Source: Micromonospora costi (GTDB lineage: Bacteria > Actinomycetota > Actinomycetes > Mycobacteriales > Micromonosporaceae). Taken from it: 64,000 nt of DNA. Numbering within the stretch: position 1 is the first letter of the stretch; each line of letters begins with the position of its first letter. This document shows positions 48,733-56,958 of the stretch, piece by piece. The DNA is taken from the NCBI RefSeq assembly GCF_003626655.1, contig NZ_RBAN01000004.1, forward strand, positions 1 to 64,000. Reading direction: 5' to 3'. The position numbers and the translations under genes were made by a program. The notes beneath the pieces were generated by a model. The model was not told the origin of the DNA, searched no databases, and saw only the letters and a program-made list of their open reading frames with translations.

Positions 48733-49892
48733 CAGGCGTCCCCCTCCTGCTCGGCGGCCAGCTCGGCGCGCACCTGCTCACGCTGCTCGACCAGCTGCGG
48801 CGTCGGCTCGGCGTAGACGTGGTCGAAGAGGCTGAGCGGGTCGACGGTGGGCTGGGCGTTCATCCGCTCGCGCAGCGCCGCCGCGTACGCCTCGGCCTCG
48901 TCGGCCACCGCGGCGACCGCCGCGTCGTCCAGCTCGCCGCGGGCGCGCAGGTACGTCTCCAGGCGGCTGACCGGGTCGCGGTCGCGCCAGGCGTCGACCT
49001 CGGCGCCGTCGCGGTAGCGGGTGGCGTCGTCGGCGTTGGTGTGCGGCTCCATCCGGTAGGTGTGCGCCTCGACCAGGAACGGCCCGTTGCCGGCGCGGGC
49101 GTGCGCCACCGCGCGGGTGAGCACCGCCAGCACGGCGACCGGGTCGTTGCCGTCGACCTGCTCGCTGGGCACCCCGTAGCCGACGCCCTTGTACGCGAGG
49201 CTGGGCGCGGCGGTCTGCCGGGACAGGGGGACGCTGATCGCGTACCGGTTGTTCTGCACGAAGTACACGACGGGCGCCTTGAACACGGCCGCGAAGTTGA
49301 TGCCCTCGTGGAAGTCGCCCTCGCTGGTGGCGCCGTCACCGATGAACGCCAGCGCCACGGTGTCGCGGCCCTGGTGCGCCTCGCCGTAGGCGAGGCCGGC
49401 GGCGTGCACGCACTGGGTGGCGAGCGGGGTGCACTGGGGGGCGGTGCGGCGGGCGGCCGGGTCGTACCCGCAGTGCCAGTCGCCGCGCAGCAGGGTCAGC
49501 ACCTCGACGGGGTCGAGCCCGCGGGAGACCAGCGCCATCGACTCGCGGTAGGTCGGGAAGACCCAGTCGGTGTCCCGGACGGCGAGCATCGCGCCGACCT
49601 GGCAGGCCTCCTGCCCGCGGGAGGACGGGTAGACCGCGAGACGGCCCTGCTTGGTGAGGGCCGTGGCCTGGACGTCGAACCGGCGACCGACGACCATGCG
49701 GCGGTACAGCTCGCGCAGGACGTCGGCGGGCGGCTCGGGGTAGTCGGTGTGGGCGGGCAGCGGCGTGCCGGTCTCGTCGAGCAGTCGTACCGGCTCGGTG
49801 GCCGGCAGCAGCGGGCGCGCCGGGTCGGGCGGGGTGGCCGGCCGGCGGGTACGCGGGGATGCCCTGCGGACCGGCCGGGGTGTGGTCGTCAC
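48732..49892 (-). CDS. bkdA: Branched-chain 2-oxoacid dehydrogenase E1 alpha subunit
   Basis: 386 aa. The thiamine-diphosphate motif is present as GDGATSEGDFHEGINFAAVF with NN further on; SSRGQEACQVGAMLAV and YRESMALVSRG are also typical, and the phosphorylation-loop region HTYRMEPHTNADDATRYRD is intact. The first 40 residues are Pro/Arg-rich. GTG at 49892 follows AGGAGG. E1alpha-E1beta-(sORF)-E2 is one operon; a dedicated E3 is absent and is probably shared. It is divergent from the Lrp-type regulator. Confidence 0.94.
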   Translation of the reverse strand: MTTTPRPVRRASPRTRRPATPPDPARPLLPATEPVRLLDETGTPLPAHTDYPEPPADVLRELYRRMVVGRRFDVQATALTKQGRLAVYPSSRGQEACQVGAMLAVRDTDWVFPTYRESMALVSRGLDPVEVLTLLRGDWHCGYDPAARRTAPQCTPLATQCVHAAGLAYGEAHQGRDTVALAFIGDGATSEGDFHEGINFAAVFKAPVVYFVQNNRYAISVPLSRQTAAPSLAYKGVGYGVPSEQVDGNDPVAVLAVLTRAVAHARAGNGPFLVEAHTYRMEPHTNADDATRYRDGAEVDAWRDRDPVSRLETYLRARGELDDAAVAAVADEAEAYAAALRERMNAQPTVDPLSLFDHVYAEPTPQLVEQREQVRAELAAEQEGDA

Positions 49893-49936
49893 GGCGGGGA
49901 CCTCCTGGACGTGTGGTGGCCCTATGCTCCTGCTGA

Positions 49937-49952
49937 TGAGATGATCTGCTCA
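49937..49952. promoter_or_regulatory. Possible Lrp/AsnC operator between bkdA and its regulator
   Basis: TGAGATGATCTGCTCA is a 16-base imperfect palindrome (12 of 16 positions symmetrical, GATC centre) in the 106-base divergent gap. Lrp-type sites are loose, so this is only a candidate. Confidence 0.35.
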
Positions 49953-49998
49953 AGATCCACCGGAAACACGGGACGTTTGCCACTCGGGAGGGCCGTCG

Positions 49999-50505
49999 GT
50001 GAGCCAGGAGACCGGGCCGGAGCCGTCGCCGGCCACCGGGGCAGGACGATCGTCCCGCCCGCTCGACGAGGTCGACCGGCGGATCCTCGACGAGCTGGTC
50101 CGCGACGGGCGGGTGTCGCTGCGCACCCTCGCCGAGCGGATCCACATCTCCCGCACCAACGCGTACGCCCGGGTGGACCGGCTGCTGCGCGACGGTGTGA
50201 TCACGGGCTTCCGCGCCCAGGTCTCCCCGGAGGAGGCCGGGCTCGGCACCTCCGCGTACGTCGCGCTCACGATCGAGCAGAACACGTGGCGGGAGGTGTC
50301 CGCGGAGCTGGCGCAGGTGCGCTACATCGAGCACGCGGCGTTGCTCGGCGGCGACCACGACGTGCTGGCGCTGGTCCGGGCGCCGGACAACGCGGCGCTG
50401 CGGGACGTGGTGCTGGGCCGGATCCAGAGCATTCCCGGCGTGGTGTCCACCCGCACCTGGCTGGTCTTCGAGGAGTTCGACGGGGACCGCAGCCCCTGGG
50501 TGTGA
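49999..50505 (+). CDS. Lrp/AsnC-type regulator, BkdR-like
   Basis: 168 aa from GTG at 49999. DNA-binding helix-turn-helix at about residues 22-75 (LDEVDRRILDELVRDGRVSL, RTNAYARVDRLLRDGVITGF), then the RAM effector-binding domain (YVALTIEQNTWREVSAELAQ, YIEHAALLGGDHDVLALVRA). Divergence from the bkd operon suggests that it senses a branched-chain amino acid or oxoacid and controls bkd, as known for BkdR proteins. Confidence 0.9.
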   Translation: MSQETGPEPSPATGAGRSSRPLDEVDRRILDELVRDGRVSLRTLAERIHISRTNAYARVDRLLRDGVITGFRAQVSPEEAGLGTSAYVALTIEQNTWREVSAELAQVRYIEHAALLGGDHDVLALVRAPDNAALRDVVLGRIQSIPGVVSTRTWLVFEEFDGDRSPWV

Positions 50506-50517
50506 GCCGCCGCCGGC

Positions 50518-51489
50518 TCACCGCTCGGGCGGCGCCTCCAGCCCCTCCCGGTCGGCCAGTTCCAGCAGCGGCTCCAGGGAGTGGCGCCCCTCGTCGAGAC
50601 CGGCGTGCGGGTCACCGCGCTCGGCGAACCGGGCCGGCATGGACACCACGTCGAAGTCCTCCGGCCGCGCGTCGTCCAGCTCGGCCCAGGCCAGCGGCGC
50701 GGACACCAGCGCCCGCGGTGTCGGGCGGATGGAGTACGCCGAGGCCATCGTGTGGTCGCGCGACATCTGGTTGTAGTCCACGAAGACGGGACGGTCGCGC
50801 TGCTCGCGCCACCACGTGGTGGTCACCAGGTCCGGCAGCCGGCGCTGCATCTCCCGGCCCAGCGCCAGCACGGCGCGCCGGCAGTCACCGAAGCTCCACC
50901 GCGGCTCGATGGACAGGTAGATGTGCAGCCCGCGCCCGCCGGTGGTCTTCGGGTACCCGGTGAGGCCCAGCTCGTCGAGGAACGCGCGTACCTCGTGGGC
51001 GACCGGCACCACCTGGGCGAACTCCACGCCCGGCATCGGGTCGAGGTCGATGCGCAACTGGTCGGGGCGCTCCACGTCCGCAGCCGAGACCGGCCACGGG
51101 TGGAAACGCAGGGTGCCGAGGTTGGCCGCCCAGATCACCACGGCGAGTTCGCTGGGCGCGACCTCGTCGGCCGTACGCCCGCTCGGGAAGGTGATGTGCG
51201 CGGTCCGCACCCAGTCGGGCGCGCCGGCGGGCAGGCGCTTCTGGTAGAACGCGTCGCCGCGGTTGTCCTGCCGGGTGGCGATCTTCGCGCCCTCGAACAC
51301 GCCGCGGGGCCAGCGCTCCAGCATGGTGGGGCGGTCGCGCAGCGCGCGCAGGATGCCGTCACCGACGGCCAGGAAGTAACGGACCACGTCGAGCTTGGTG
51401 AGCCCGCGCTCCGGGAAGTAGGGCTTGTCGGGGCTGGAGACACGCACCACCCGCTCCCCGACCCGGATCTCCTCGGCTGCGCCCGCCAC
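50518..51489 (-). CDS. Stand-alone LigD-type polymerase/primase domain protein
   Basis: 323 aa, equal to the polymerase domain of LigD without ligase or nuclease parts. LRIDLDPMPGVEFAQV has the catalytic Asp pair, KTTGGRGLHIYL the nucleotide-binding loop, and the N-terminus SSPDKPYFPERGLTKLDVVR is typical. Such proteins fill gaps, often with ribonucleotides, in non-homologous end joining with Ku. Neither Ku nor a ligase is adjacent. It ends 13 bases from the stop of the regulator gene on the other strand. Confidence 0.92.
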   Translation of the reverse strand: MAGAAEEIRVGERVVRVSSPDKPYFPERGLTKLDVVRYFLAVGDGILRALRDRPTMLERWPRGVFEGAKIATRQDNRGDAFYQKRLPAGAPDWVRTAHITFPSGRTADEVAPSELAVVIWAANLGTLRFHPWPVSAADVERPDQLRIDLDPMPGVEFAQVVPVAHEVRAFLDELGLTGYPKTTGGRGLHIYLSIEPRWSFGDCRRAVLALGREMQRRLPDLVTTTWWREQRDRPVFVDYNQMSRDHTMASAYSIRPTPRALVSAPLAWAELDDARPEDFDVVSMPARFAERGDPHAGLDEGRHSLEPLLELADREGLEAPPER

Positions 51490-51561
51490 GCCTCACACCG
51501 TAGCGGTCGATGGCCTCCCGCGCGGGCACCCGCGCCCGGGCGCGAGGCGACCGACGTCCGA

Positions 51562-51610
51562 TCGCCGGCACGGCGGCGTCCGACGCGTCGGGACACCGCC
51601 ATGCCGGCGA
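51562..51610. repeat. Intergenic hairpin, GGCGGCGTCCG family
   Basis: 15-base arms (51562-51576 with 51596-51610), 14 matched, loop CGTCC... of 19 bases. It lies between two minus-strand genes. Arm and loop start match the hairpin at 38771. Confidence 0.65.
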
Positions 51611-51627
51611 ACGGAGCGGCCGACGCC

Positions 51628-51867
51628 TCAGCGCTTTTCCTGCTGCATGCGGGTCATGAGCATCTGCTTGCCTTGGTCGCCCGCCTTGCGGTTGTTGTCG
51701 CGGATCATCCGGAACCAGTCGGCGAGTTCGTTGTCGCCGCGCTGCTCGGCGTCGTTGATGTACGTCTCCATCCGGTAGACGTGCTCCAGCGACATCTGCA
51801 ACGTCCGGATGAGGTCGTAGTTCTTGTCCTTCACCGGGCTCATCTGTTCCTTGGCCATGGTCGCCAC
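51628..51867 (-). CDS. Small helical protein of unknown function
   Basis: 79 aa, almost entirely alpha-helical: KNYDLIRTLQMSLEHVYRME, YINDAEQRGDNELADWFRMI, RDNNRKAGDQGKQMLMTRMQ. It has seven Met and no Cys, and no signal peptide. GTG at 51867 is preferred because GGAGGA lies seven bases before it; a later ATG (MAKEQMSP) is possible. Seems conserved in actinobacteria from its well-formed sequence, but I cannot name a family. Confidence 0.65.
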   Translation of the reverse strand: MATMAKEQMSPVKDKNYDLIRTLQMSLEHVYRMETYINDAEQRGDNELADWFRMIRDNNRKAGDQGKQMLMTRMQQEKR

Positions 51868-51997
51868 GGCACGCTCCTCCCCTGTCGGCTCTCGTGGACC
51901 CGGCGCTTACCCGACGGCGCACCGTTCACGCCGGCCCGCACCCGGCTCGCCGGCCCGGCGCGGTTATCGCGGCCGCCCGTCGGGTAGGGGTTGCCGC

Positions 51998-52729
51998 ATG
52001 GCGGAACTGGCGGCGCTCTGGATCGTCCGGCACGGGGAGAGCACGGCGAACGTGGCCGCCGCGCGGGCCGAGTCGTCCGGGGCGGAACTGATCGGCCTGA
52101 CCCACCGGGACGCCGACGTGCCGCTCTCCCCCACCGGGGAGGAGCAGGCACGCGCCACCGGGCGGTGGCTCGCCGGGCTGCCGCCGCACCGGCGCCCCGA
52201 CGTGGCGGTGACGTCGCCGTACCTACGGGCGGTCCGCACCGCCGAGCTGGCGCTGGACGGCACGGGGATACCGGTCAGCCGGGACGAGCGGCTGCGTGAC
52301 CGGGAACTGGGCGTGCTCGACGGGCTGACGCCGCACGGCGTACGCGCCCGCTACCCGGACGAGGCGGAGCGGCGCACCCGGCTGGGCAAGTTCTACTACC
52401 GGCCACCGGGCGGCGAGGCATGGACCGACGTCGCGCTGCGGCTGCGGGCGCTCCTCGGCGACCTGCGCCGCGACCACGCCGGCCGCCGGGTGGTGCTGTT
52501 CGGGCACGACGCGCTGGTCTTCGTGCTCCGCTACCTCGTCGAAGGGCTCACCGAGGCGGAGCTGGTCGCGCTGACCCGCCAGGACCTGATCATGAACTGC
52601 GCGGTCACCGGTTGGTCGACCGGCGGCGCCGACCGGCTGGCGCTCGACTGCTTCAACGACGTCAGCCACCTTCGCCAGGAGGGCACCCCGCCGACCAGGG
52701 AGGACGAGGTCCGTGCCAAACCGGTCTGA
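51998..52729 (+). CDS. Histidine phosphatase superfamily protein
   Basis: 243 aa. The phosphoacceptor motif LWIVRHGESTAN is at residues 7-18, the second Arg in TSPYLRAVRTAE, and the second catalytic His in VVLFGHDALVF. The branch (PGM/fructose-2,6-bisphosphatase/other phosphatases) is not resolved. GTAGGGG stands seven bases before the ATG. The gene overlaps nnrD by 17 bases in another frame, so both are translationally linked. Confidence 0.88.
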   Translation: MAELAALWIVRHGESTANVAAARAESSGAELIGLTHRDADVPLSPTGEEQARATGRWLAGLPPHRRPDVAVTSPYLRAVRTAELALDGTGIPVSRDERLRDRELGVLDGLTPHGVRARYPDEAERRTRLGKFYYRPPGGEAWTDVALRLRALLGDLRRDHAGRRVVLFGHDALVFVLRYLVEGLTEAELVALTRQDLIMNCAVTGWSTGGADRLALDCFNDVSHLRQEGTPPTREDEVRAKPV

Positions 52730-53579
52730 CCCCCACGTGATCACCCCGGCGCTGCTGCGCGACTGGGCGCTGCCCGTCCCCAGCGGCGGGAAGGAGAACC
52801 GCGGCACCGTGCTGGTGGTCGGCGGGTCCCGGTTCACCCCCGGCGCGGTGCTCCTCGCCGGGGTCGCGGCGCTGCGGGCCGGCGCCGGTGTGCTGCAACT
52901 GGCCGCCCCCGAGTCGACCGCCGCCGCGCTCAGCATCCAGGTCCCCGAGGCGCTCGTGGTCGGGCTCCCGGAGACCGGAGGCGGTGCGCTCGCCGGTGAA
53001 CCCGGCGACCAGCTCGGCGACCTCGTCGCCGAGGCGGACGTGGTGGCCGTCGGCCCGGGGCTCAAGGACATCGACGAGACCCGGCGGCTGCTGCACGTCG
53101 TCCTCGACGCGGCCCGGACGCGGACCGCGCTGGTGCTCGACGCGTACGCCCTCGGCGCGCTCAGCCACGAGCCGGACCTGCTGGTCGGTTCCGGCCGGCC
53201 GGTGGTCCTCACCCCCAACGTCGTCGAGGCCGGGCACCTGCTGGGCCGCGAGCCCGGGGACCTGGACGCCGACGCGGCCGAGCTGGCCGCCCGGTACGAC
53301 GCGGTCGTCTCCCTCTACGGTCACATCGCCACGCCGGACGGGCGCGGCTGGCGGGAGGAGAGCGGCGACGCCGGGCTGGGCACGTCGGGCAGCGGCGACG
53401 TCCGGTCCGGACTGCTCGCCGGCCTGCTCTCCCGGGGAGCCGAGCCGGCGCAGGCGGCGTGCTGGGCGGCGTTCGCCCACGCGGTGAGCGGGCAGCGCCT
53501 CGTCCCGCAGTACGGCCGCATCGGCTTCCTGGCCCGTGAGCTGCTGGACGAGATCCCGCACACCCTCGCCACCGTCTGA
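52713..53579 (+). CDS. nnrD: ADP-dependent NAD(P)H-hydrate dehydratase
   Basis: 288 aa from GTG at 52713. The YjeF C-terminal/ribokinase-like fold is clear: NRGTVLVVGGSRFTPGAVLL, DVVAVGPGLKD, VVLTPNVVEAGHLLGREPGD and GLGTSGSGDVRSGLLAGLLS. The usual motif is GSGDVLAG; here it reads GSGDVRSG, with the catalytic Asp kept. It repairs damaged NAD(P)H hydrates. The epimerase domain of the fused YjeF proteins is missing and should be encoded elsewhere. Confidence 0.87.
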   Translation: MPNRSDPHVITPALLRDWALPVPSGGKENRGTVLVVGGSRFTPGAVLLAGVAALRAGAGVLQLAAPESTAAALSIQVPEALVVGLPETGGGALAGEPGDQLGDLVAEADVVAVGPGLKDIDETRRLLHVVLDAARTRTALVLDAYALGALSHEPDLLVGSGRPVVLTPNVVEAGHLLGREPGDLDADAAELAARYDAVVSLYGHIATPDGRGWREESGDAGLGTSGSGDVRSGLLAGLLSRGAEPAQAACWAAFAHAVSGQRLVPQYGRIGFLARELLDEIPHTLATV

Positions 53580-53719
53580 CAGATCGTCGCTCCGGCGACG
53601 GGTGTGTGTAACGCCACATTCACCTCGGGCGCTGTACCGGCCGGAGGCGGCACCCTGTCCGCCTCTCGCCGGGCACACCCCGATGGCCGCCCGGCGGGGA
53701 CCCTCCCCTGGGAGTCTGT

Positions 53720-55201
53720 GTGAAGGACATTCGTCGCAAGACACTCGCCGCGGCGTCCGCGCTGACGCTCGGCATCGGTCTCGCCGTCACCGGCGGGCTG
53801 GCGCCGGCCGCGGCCGCCGGCACCGAGGCCACGTTCCTGGTTCTCGCCCCGCAGGGCGGGAAGACCGACAAGGCGGCCGCCCGGGTGGCCACCGCCCGGG
53901 GCACCGTGGTGGCCAGGTACGACCAGATCGGCGTGCTCGTCGTCCGCTCGGCCAACCCCGACTTCGCCACCGCCGTGGCCGGCGCCGGTGTCGAGTCGGT
54001 CGCGTCCACCACCGGTCTGGGCAGCGCGCTCGACGAGGGCGAGACCGTGGAGGTGTCCGCGGCCGACGTCGCGAACGTCACCGCGGATCCGACCAAGGAG
54101 CCGCTCTTCGGCCAGCAGTGGGACATGCCGATGATCGGGGTCCCGCAGGCCCACGCGATCAACGCCGGCAGCCCGGACGTCGTGGTGGGTGTGCTGGACA
54201 GCGGCATCTCCAGCAGCCACCCCGACCTGGCCAGCCAGATCGCCAAGGACAAGAGCACGTCCTGCGTCGGCGGCGTCGCCGACACCACCGAGTCGGCCTG
54301 GAACCCGACCACGTCGGACCACGGCACCCACGTGGCCGGGACGATCGCCGCCGCCGTCAACGGCGTCGGGGTGACCGGCATCGCTCCGGGCGTCAAGGTG
54401 GCCGCCGTCAAGGTGGTCAACGACGACGGTTACATCTTCCCGGAGGCCGCGATCTGCGGCTTCGTGTGGGCCGCCGAGCACGGCATGCAGGTGACCAACA
54501 ACAGCTACTACATCGACCCGTGGGAGTTCAACTGCCGCAACGACGCGCGCCAGCGCCCGGTGTGGCAGGCCGTGCAGCGGGCCATCCGCTACTCGGCGAG
54601 CAAGGGCGTCCTGAACGTCGCGTCCGCCGGCAACTCCAACGTCGACCTCCAGCACAAGACGGTCGACACCGGCAGCCCGAACAACGGCACCCCGGAGACC
54701 CGCGAGATCAACAGCGCCTGCCTCGACCTGCCGGCCGAGGCGCCGGGCGTGCTGACCGTCTCCGCGGTCGGCCCCACCGGGGAGAAGTCCTACTACTCCT
54801 CGTACGGGCAGGGCGTGGTCGAGGTGACGGCGCCGGGCGGTGACAGCCGGTTCCGCACGGGCGGCGTGAGCCCGACCACCACCGACCAGATCCTGTCGAC
54901 GACCTTCAACACCGCCACCCGCACCAACGGGTGGGGGTACAAGCAGGGCACCTCGATGTCCGGTCCCCACGCGACCGGCGTCGCCGCCCTGGCCCTCTCC
55001 GCGCACCCCGGCATGAACCCGGGCCAGCTCGCCGCGTTCCTGCAGAGCACCGCGGTGGCCAAGCCCTGCCCGCAGGGCGTCTACAACCCCGCGCCGCTGC
55101 ACCCCGACGGCCCGCACGCCTACGACGCGACCTGCTCCGGCGGCGCGCGTAACGGCTTCTACGGCGCGGGCATGGTCAACGCCTACAACGTGGTGAAGTG
55201 A
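53720..55201 (+). CDS. Secreted subtilisin-like serine protease (S8)
   Basis: 493 aa from GTG at 53720 with GGGAG before it. Signal peptide TLAAASALTLGIGLAVTGG, an I9-like propeptide to about residue 130, then the catalytic domain: Asp in VVVGVLDSGISSSHPDL, His in DHGTHVAGTIAAAVNG, oxyanion Asn in NVASAGNSNVD and Ser in GTSMSGPHATGVAAL. No P-domain or sorting signal is visible, so it is probably released. A strong terminator follows. Confidence 0.95.
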   Translation: MKDIRRKTLAAASALTLGIGLAVTGGLAPAAAAGTEATFLVLAPQGGKTDKAAARVATARGTVVARYDQIGVLVVRSANPDFATAVAGAGVESVASTTGLGSALDEGETVEVSAADVANVTADPTKEPLFGQQWDMPMIGVPQAHAINAGSPDVVVGVLDSGISSSHPDLASQIAKDKSTSCVGGVADTTESAWNPTTSDHGTHVAGTIAAAVNGVGVTGIAPGVKVAAVKVVNDDGYIFPEAAICGFVWAAEHGMQVTNNSYYIDPWEFNCRNDARQRPVWQAVQRAIRYSASKGVLNVASAGNSNVDLQHKTVDTGSPNNGTPETREINSACLDLPAEAPGVLTVSAVGPTGEKSYYSSYGQGVVEVTAPGGDSRFRTGGVSPTTTDQILSTTFNTATRTNGWGYKQGTSMSGPHATGVAALALSAHPGMNPGQLAAFLQSTAVAKPCPQGVYNPAPLHPDGPHAYDATCSGGARNGFYGAGMVNAYNVVK

Positions 55202-55219
55202 CCACACCGTACGGATGAC

Positions 55220-55253
55220 GGTGGGGCCCGGCGCGGACGCGCCGGGCCCCACC
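55220..55253 (+). terminator. Terminator after the subtilase gene
   Basis: Perfect 15-bp stem (55220-55234 with 55239-55253), loop GGAC, followed by CGTTTCC. Confidence 0.8.
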
Positions 55254-55317
55254 CGTTTCCGCAGTTCACCGCCGGGGTACCGGACGACCACCCGACACAC
55301 GTCTAGGAGGTCAGCCG

Positions 55318-55818
55318 GTGTCCACCGATGCCATCGTCCTGCTGAAAGAGGACCACAAGGAGATGCGCCGCCTGTTCAAGGCGTTCCAGGACGCCGAGGA
55401 GGGCCCGGCGAGCCAGCGGCAGAAGCTGGTCGGGCAGATCATCGAGGCGCTCACCGTGCACACGTACCTCGAGAACGAGGTCATGTACCCGGAGGTCCGC
55501 CGGCTCCTGCCCGACCTGGAGGACGACATCCTCGAGTCGTACGAGGAGCACCACGTGGCCGACGTGCTCTGCGCCGAGCTGTTCGCCATGGACGCCGAGG
55601 ACGAGCACTTCACCGCCAAGACGACGGTGCTCATCGAGAACGTGCTGCACCACGTCGAGGAGGAGGAGCAGGAGTGGTTCCCGAAGGTGCGTGAGGCGCT
55701 GGGCCGCAAGCAGCTCCAGGAGATCGGGGAGCGGATGATCGAGCTGCGCGCGGACGCGCCCCGCAAGCCGACCGACGCCAAGGCGGTCAAGAAGTCCGTG
55801 GACGCCGTGACGGCCTGA
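55318..55818 (+). CDS. Hemerythrin HHE domain protein
   Basis: 166 aa four-helix bundle. Probable iron ligands are His13, His48, Glu52, His78 or 79, His111 or 112 and Glu in the following HHVEEEEQEW. GTG at 55318 follows AGGAGG by seven bases. The last 30 residues are Lys/Ala-rich and flexible. Likely a di-iron protein reacting with oxygen, nitric oxide or peroxide, cytoplasmic. Confidence 0.9.
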   Translation: MSTDAIVLLKEDHKEMRRLFKAFQDAEEGPASQRQKLVGQIIEALTVHTYLENEVMYPEVRRLLPDLEDDILESYEEHHVADVLCAELFAMDAEDEHFTAKTTVLIENVLHHVEEEEQEWFPKVREALGRKQLQEIGERMIELRADAPRKPTDAKAVKKSVDAVTA

Positions 55819-55831
55819 CCGGCGGCGACAC

Positions 55832-55859
55832 GACGGGCCCGGCGCGCGCCGGGCCCGTC
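55832..55859 (+). terminator. Terminator between hemerythrin and SDR genes
   Basis: GACGGGCCCGGCG (55832-55844) pairs with CGCCGGGCCCGTC (55847-55859); practical stem about 12 bp. Lies between convergent genes. Confidence 0.7.
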
Positions 55860-55863
55860 CGCG

Positions 55864-55897
55864 TATCCGGGAGGGGTCAGTATCCGGGAGGGGTCAG
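55864..55897. repeat. 17-bp tandem duplication at the end of the SDR gene
   Basis: TATCCGGGAGGGGTCAG occurs at 55864-55880 and 55881-55897. The second copy contains the stop codon of the SDR gene at 55894-55896. Confidence 0.9.
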
Positions 55898-56700
55898 CTC
55901 GCCGACCCCGGCTCGGCCATCCGGCGGTGCTGCTCGGACTTGAGCCTGTCGGGCACGATCTTCCCGACCGCCGTCTGCACCTTGTTCCGCAGCGACCCCG
56001 CGGTCACCGTCTGGTCGCCGCGCATGAGCGCCGCGAAGCCCTGCTCGGCGACCGTGCGGGGATCGTCCTTCCGCCCGGCGGCGATCTTGGTGTCCTCCAT
56101 CTCCGCGCGCGCGAAGAACTCGGTGTCGGTGGGCCCGGGCATCAGCGAGGTCACCGTCACCCCGGTGTCCTTGAGCTCGGTGCGCAGCGCCTCGGCGAAC
56201 GACTGCACGAACGACTTCGACCCGTTGTAGACCGCCTGGAACGGTCCGGGCATGGTCGAGGCGATCGACGAGGTGAACAGCACCCGCCCGGCGCCCCGCC
56301 GCACCATGCCGGGCAGGATCCGCTTGGCGAGGTGCACGGTCGACCGCACGTTGAGGTCGACGACGTTCAGCTCGTCGGACAGGTCGGTGCCGCCCACGAA
56401 GGCGCCACCGGCGCCCCGCCCGGCGTTGAGGGCCAGCGCCTCGACCGGGCGGCCGGTGGCGGCCACCGCGGCGGCCAGCTCCTCCACCCCGTCCGGGCGG
56501 GCGAGGTCGACGCGGACCGCCCGCACCTGCGGCCCGCCGTCGCGGCGCAGCTTCGCCGCGGCCGTGTCGATGCCGTCGTCCTCGGCGGCGATGACCAAGT
56601 CGAAGCCGTGCTCGGCGAACTGGACGGCCAGCTCGTACCCGATGCCGCTGGACGCCCCGGTCACCACGGCGAGCGGCCGGTCGGTGCTCGGTGTGGTCAT
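55894..56700 (-). CDS. Short-chain dehydrogenase/reductase
   Basis: 268 aa. Cofactor loop TGASSGIG at residues 14-21, NAG in ALNAGRGAGG, catalytic Ser in LFTSSIASTM and the YxxxK pair in YNGSKSF. The Rossmann fold is complete; PGPTDTEFF is the usual substrate-loop region. The acidic ED after the second strand suggests NAD rather than NADP, with caution. AGGAGCAGGA stands before the ATG. The substrate is unknown. It is divergent from glyA. Confidence 0.92.
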   Translation of the reverse strand: MTTPSTDRPLAVVTGASSGIGYELAVQFAEHGFDLVIAAEDDGIDTAAAKLRRDGGPQVRAVRVDLARPDGVEELAAAVAATGRPVEALALNAGRGAGGAFVGGTDLSDELNVVDLNVRSTVHLAKRILPGMVRRGAGRVLFTSSIASTMPGPFQAVYNGSKSFVQSFAEALRTELKDTGVTVTSLMPGPTDTEFFARAEMEDTKIAAGRKDDPRTVAEQGFAALMRGDQTVTAGSLRNKVQTAVGKIVPDRLKSEQHRRMAEPGSAS

Positions 56701-56843
56701 GGGTCCTGCTCCTCTCGTTCGTACGGCCGGGGCCCGCACCGGTGCCGCGACCGCCCCGCTTCCGGTGTGCCCCCTGACGGCCCGCCCAACCACACCGGCC
56801 CGGCCCGGGGCGAGGTCGCCCGGGCCGGTGACGCCCGGTTCGG

Positions 56844-56849
56844 TAGGAT
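56844..56849 (+). promoter_or_regulatory. -10 element of the glyA leader
   Basis: TAGGAT fits a sigma-70-type -10 box about six bases before the beginning of the riboswitch. A clear -35 is not seen. Confidence 0.45.
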
Positions 56850-56854
56850 CGGTG

Positions 56855-56937
56855 CGGGCCGTTACTGGCGCGTGGGGATGGAGAACCATCGGGGAGCGGC
56901 CCCGTCACGAGGACGCATGCCGAGCGCCTGGGCCTTC
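56855..56937 (+). promoter_or_regulatory. ZTP (pfl) riboswitch upstream of glyA
   Basis: The leader contains the conserved ZTP blocks in order: GTTACTGGCG (56861-56870), a short hairpin GGATGG-AGAA-CCATC (56875-56890), GGGGAGCGG (56891-56899), and the 3' block CCGAGCGCCTGGGC (56920-56933). Between them lies a variable linker. This aptamer senses ZTP/ZMP, which rises when 10-formyl-folate is short, and switches on one-carbon genes such as glyA. The ribosome binding site AGGAGG follows, so control may be translational. Confidence 0.85.
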
Positions 56938-56958
56938 CGTACGTCAGTAGGAGGTCGC

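Noticed and set aside
53605..53620. CRP-type site upstream of the subtilase gene
   Set aside because: TGTGTAACGCCACA has wrong spacing and half-sites compared with TGTGA-N6-TCACA.
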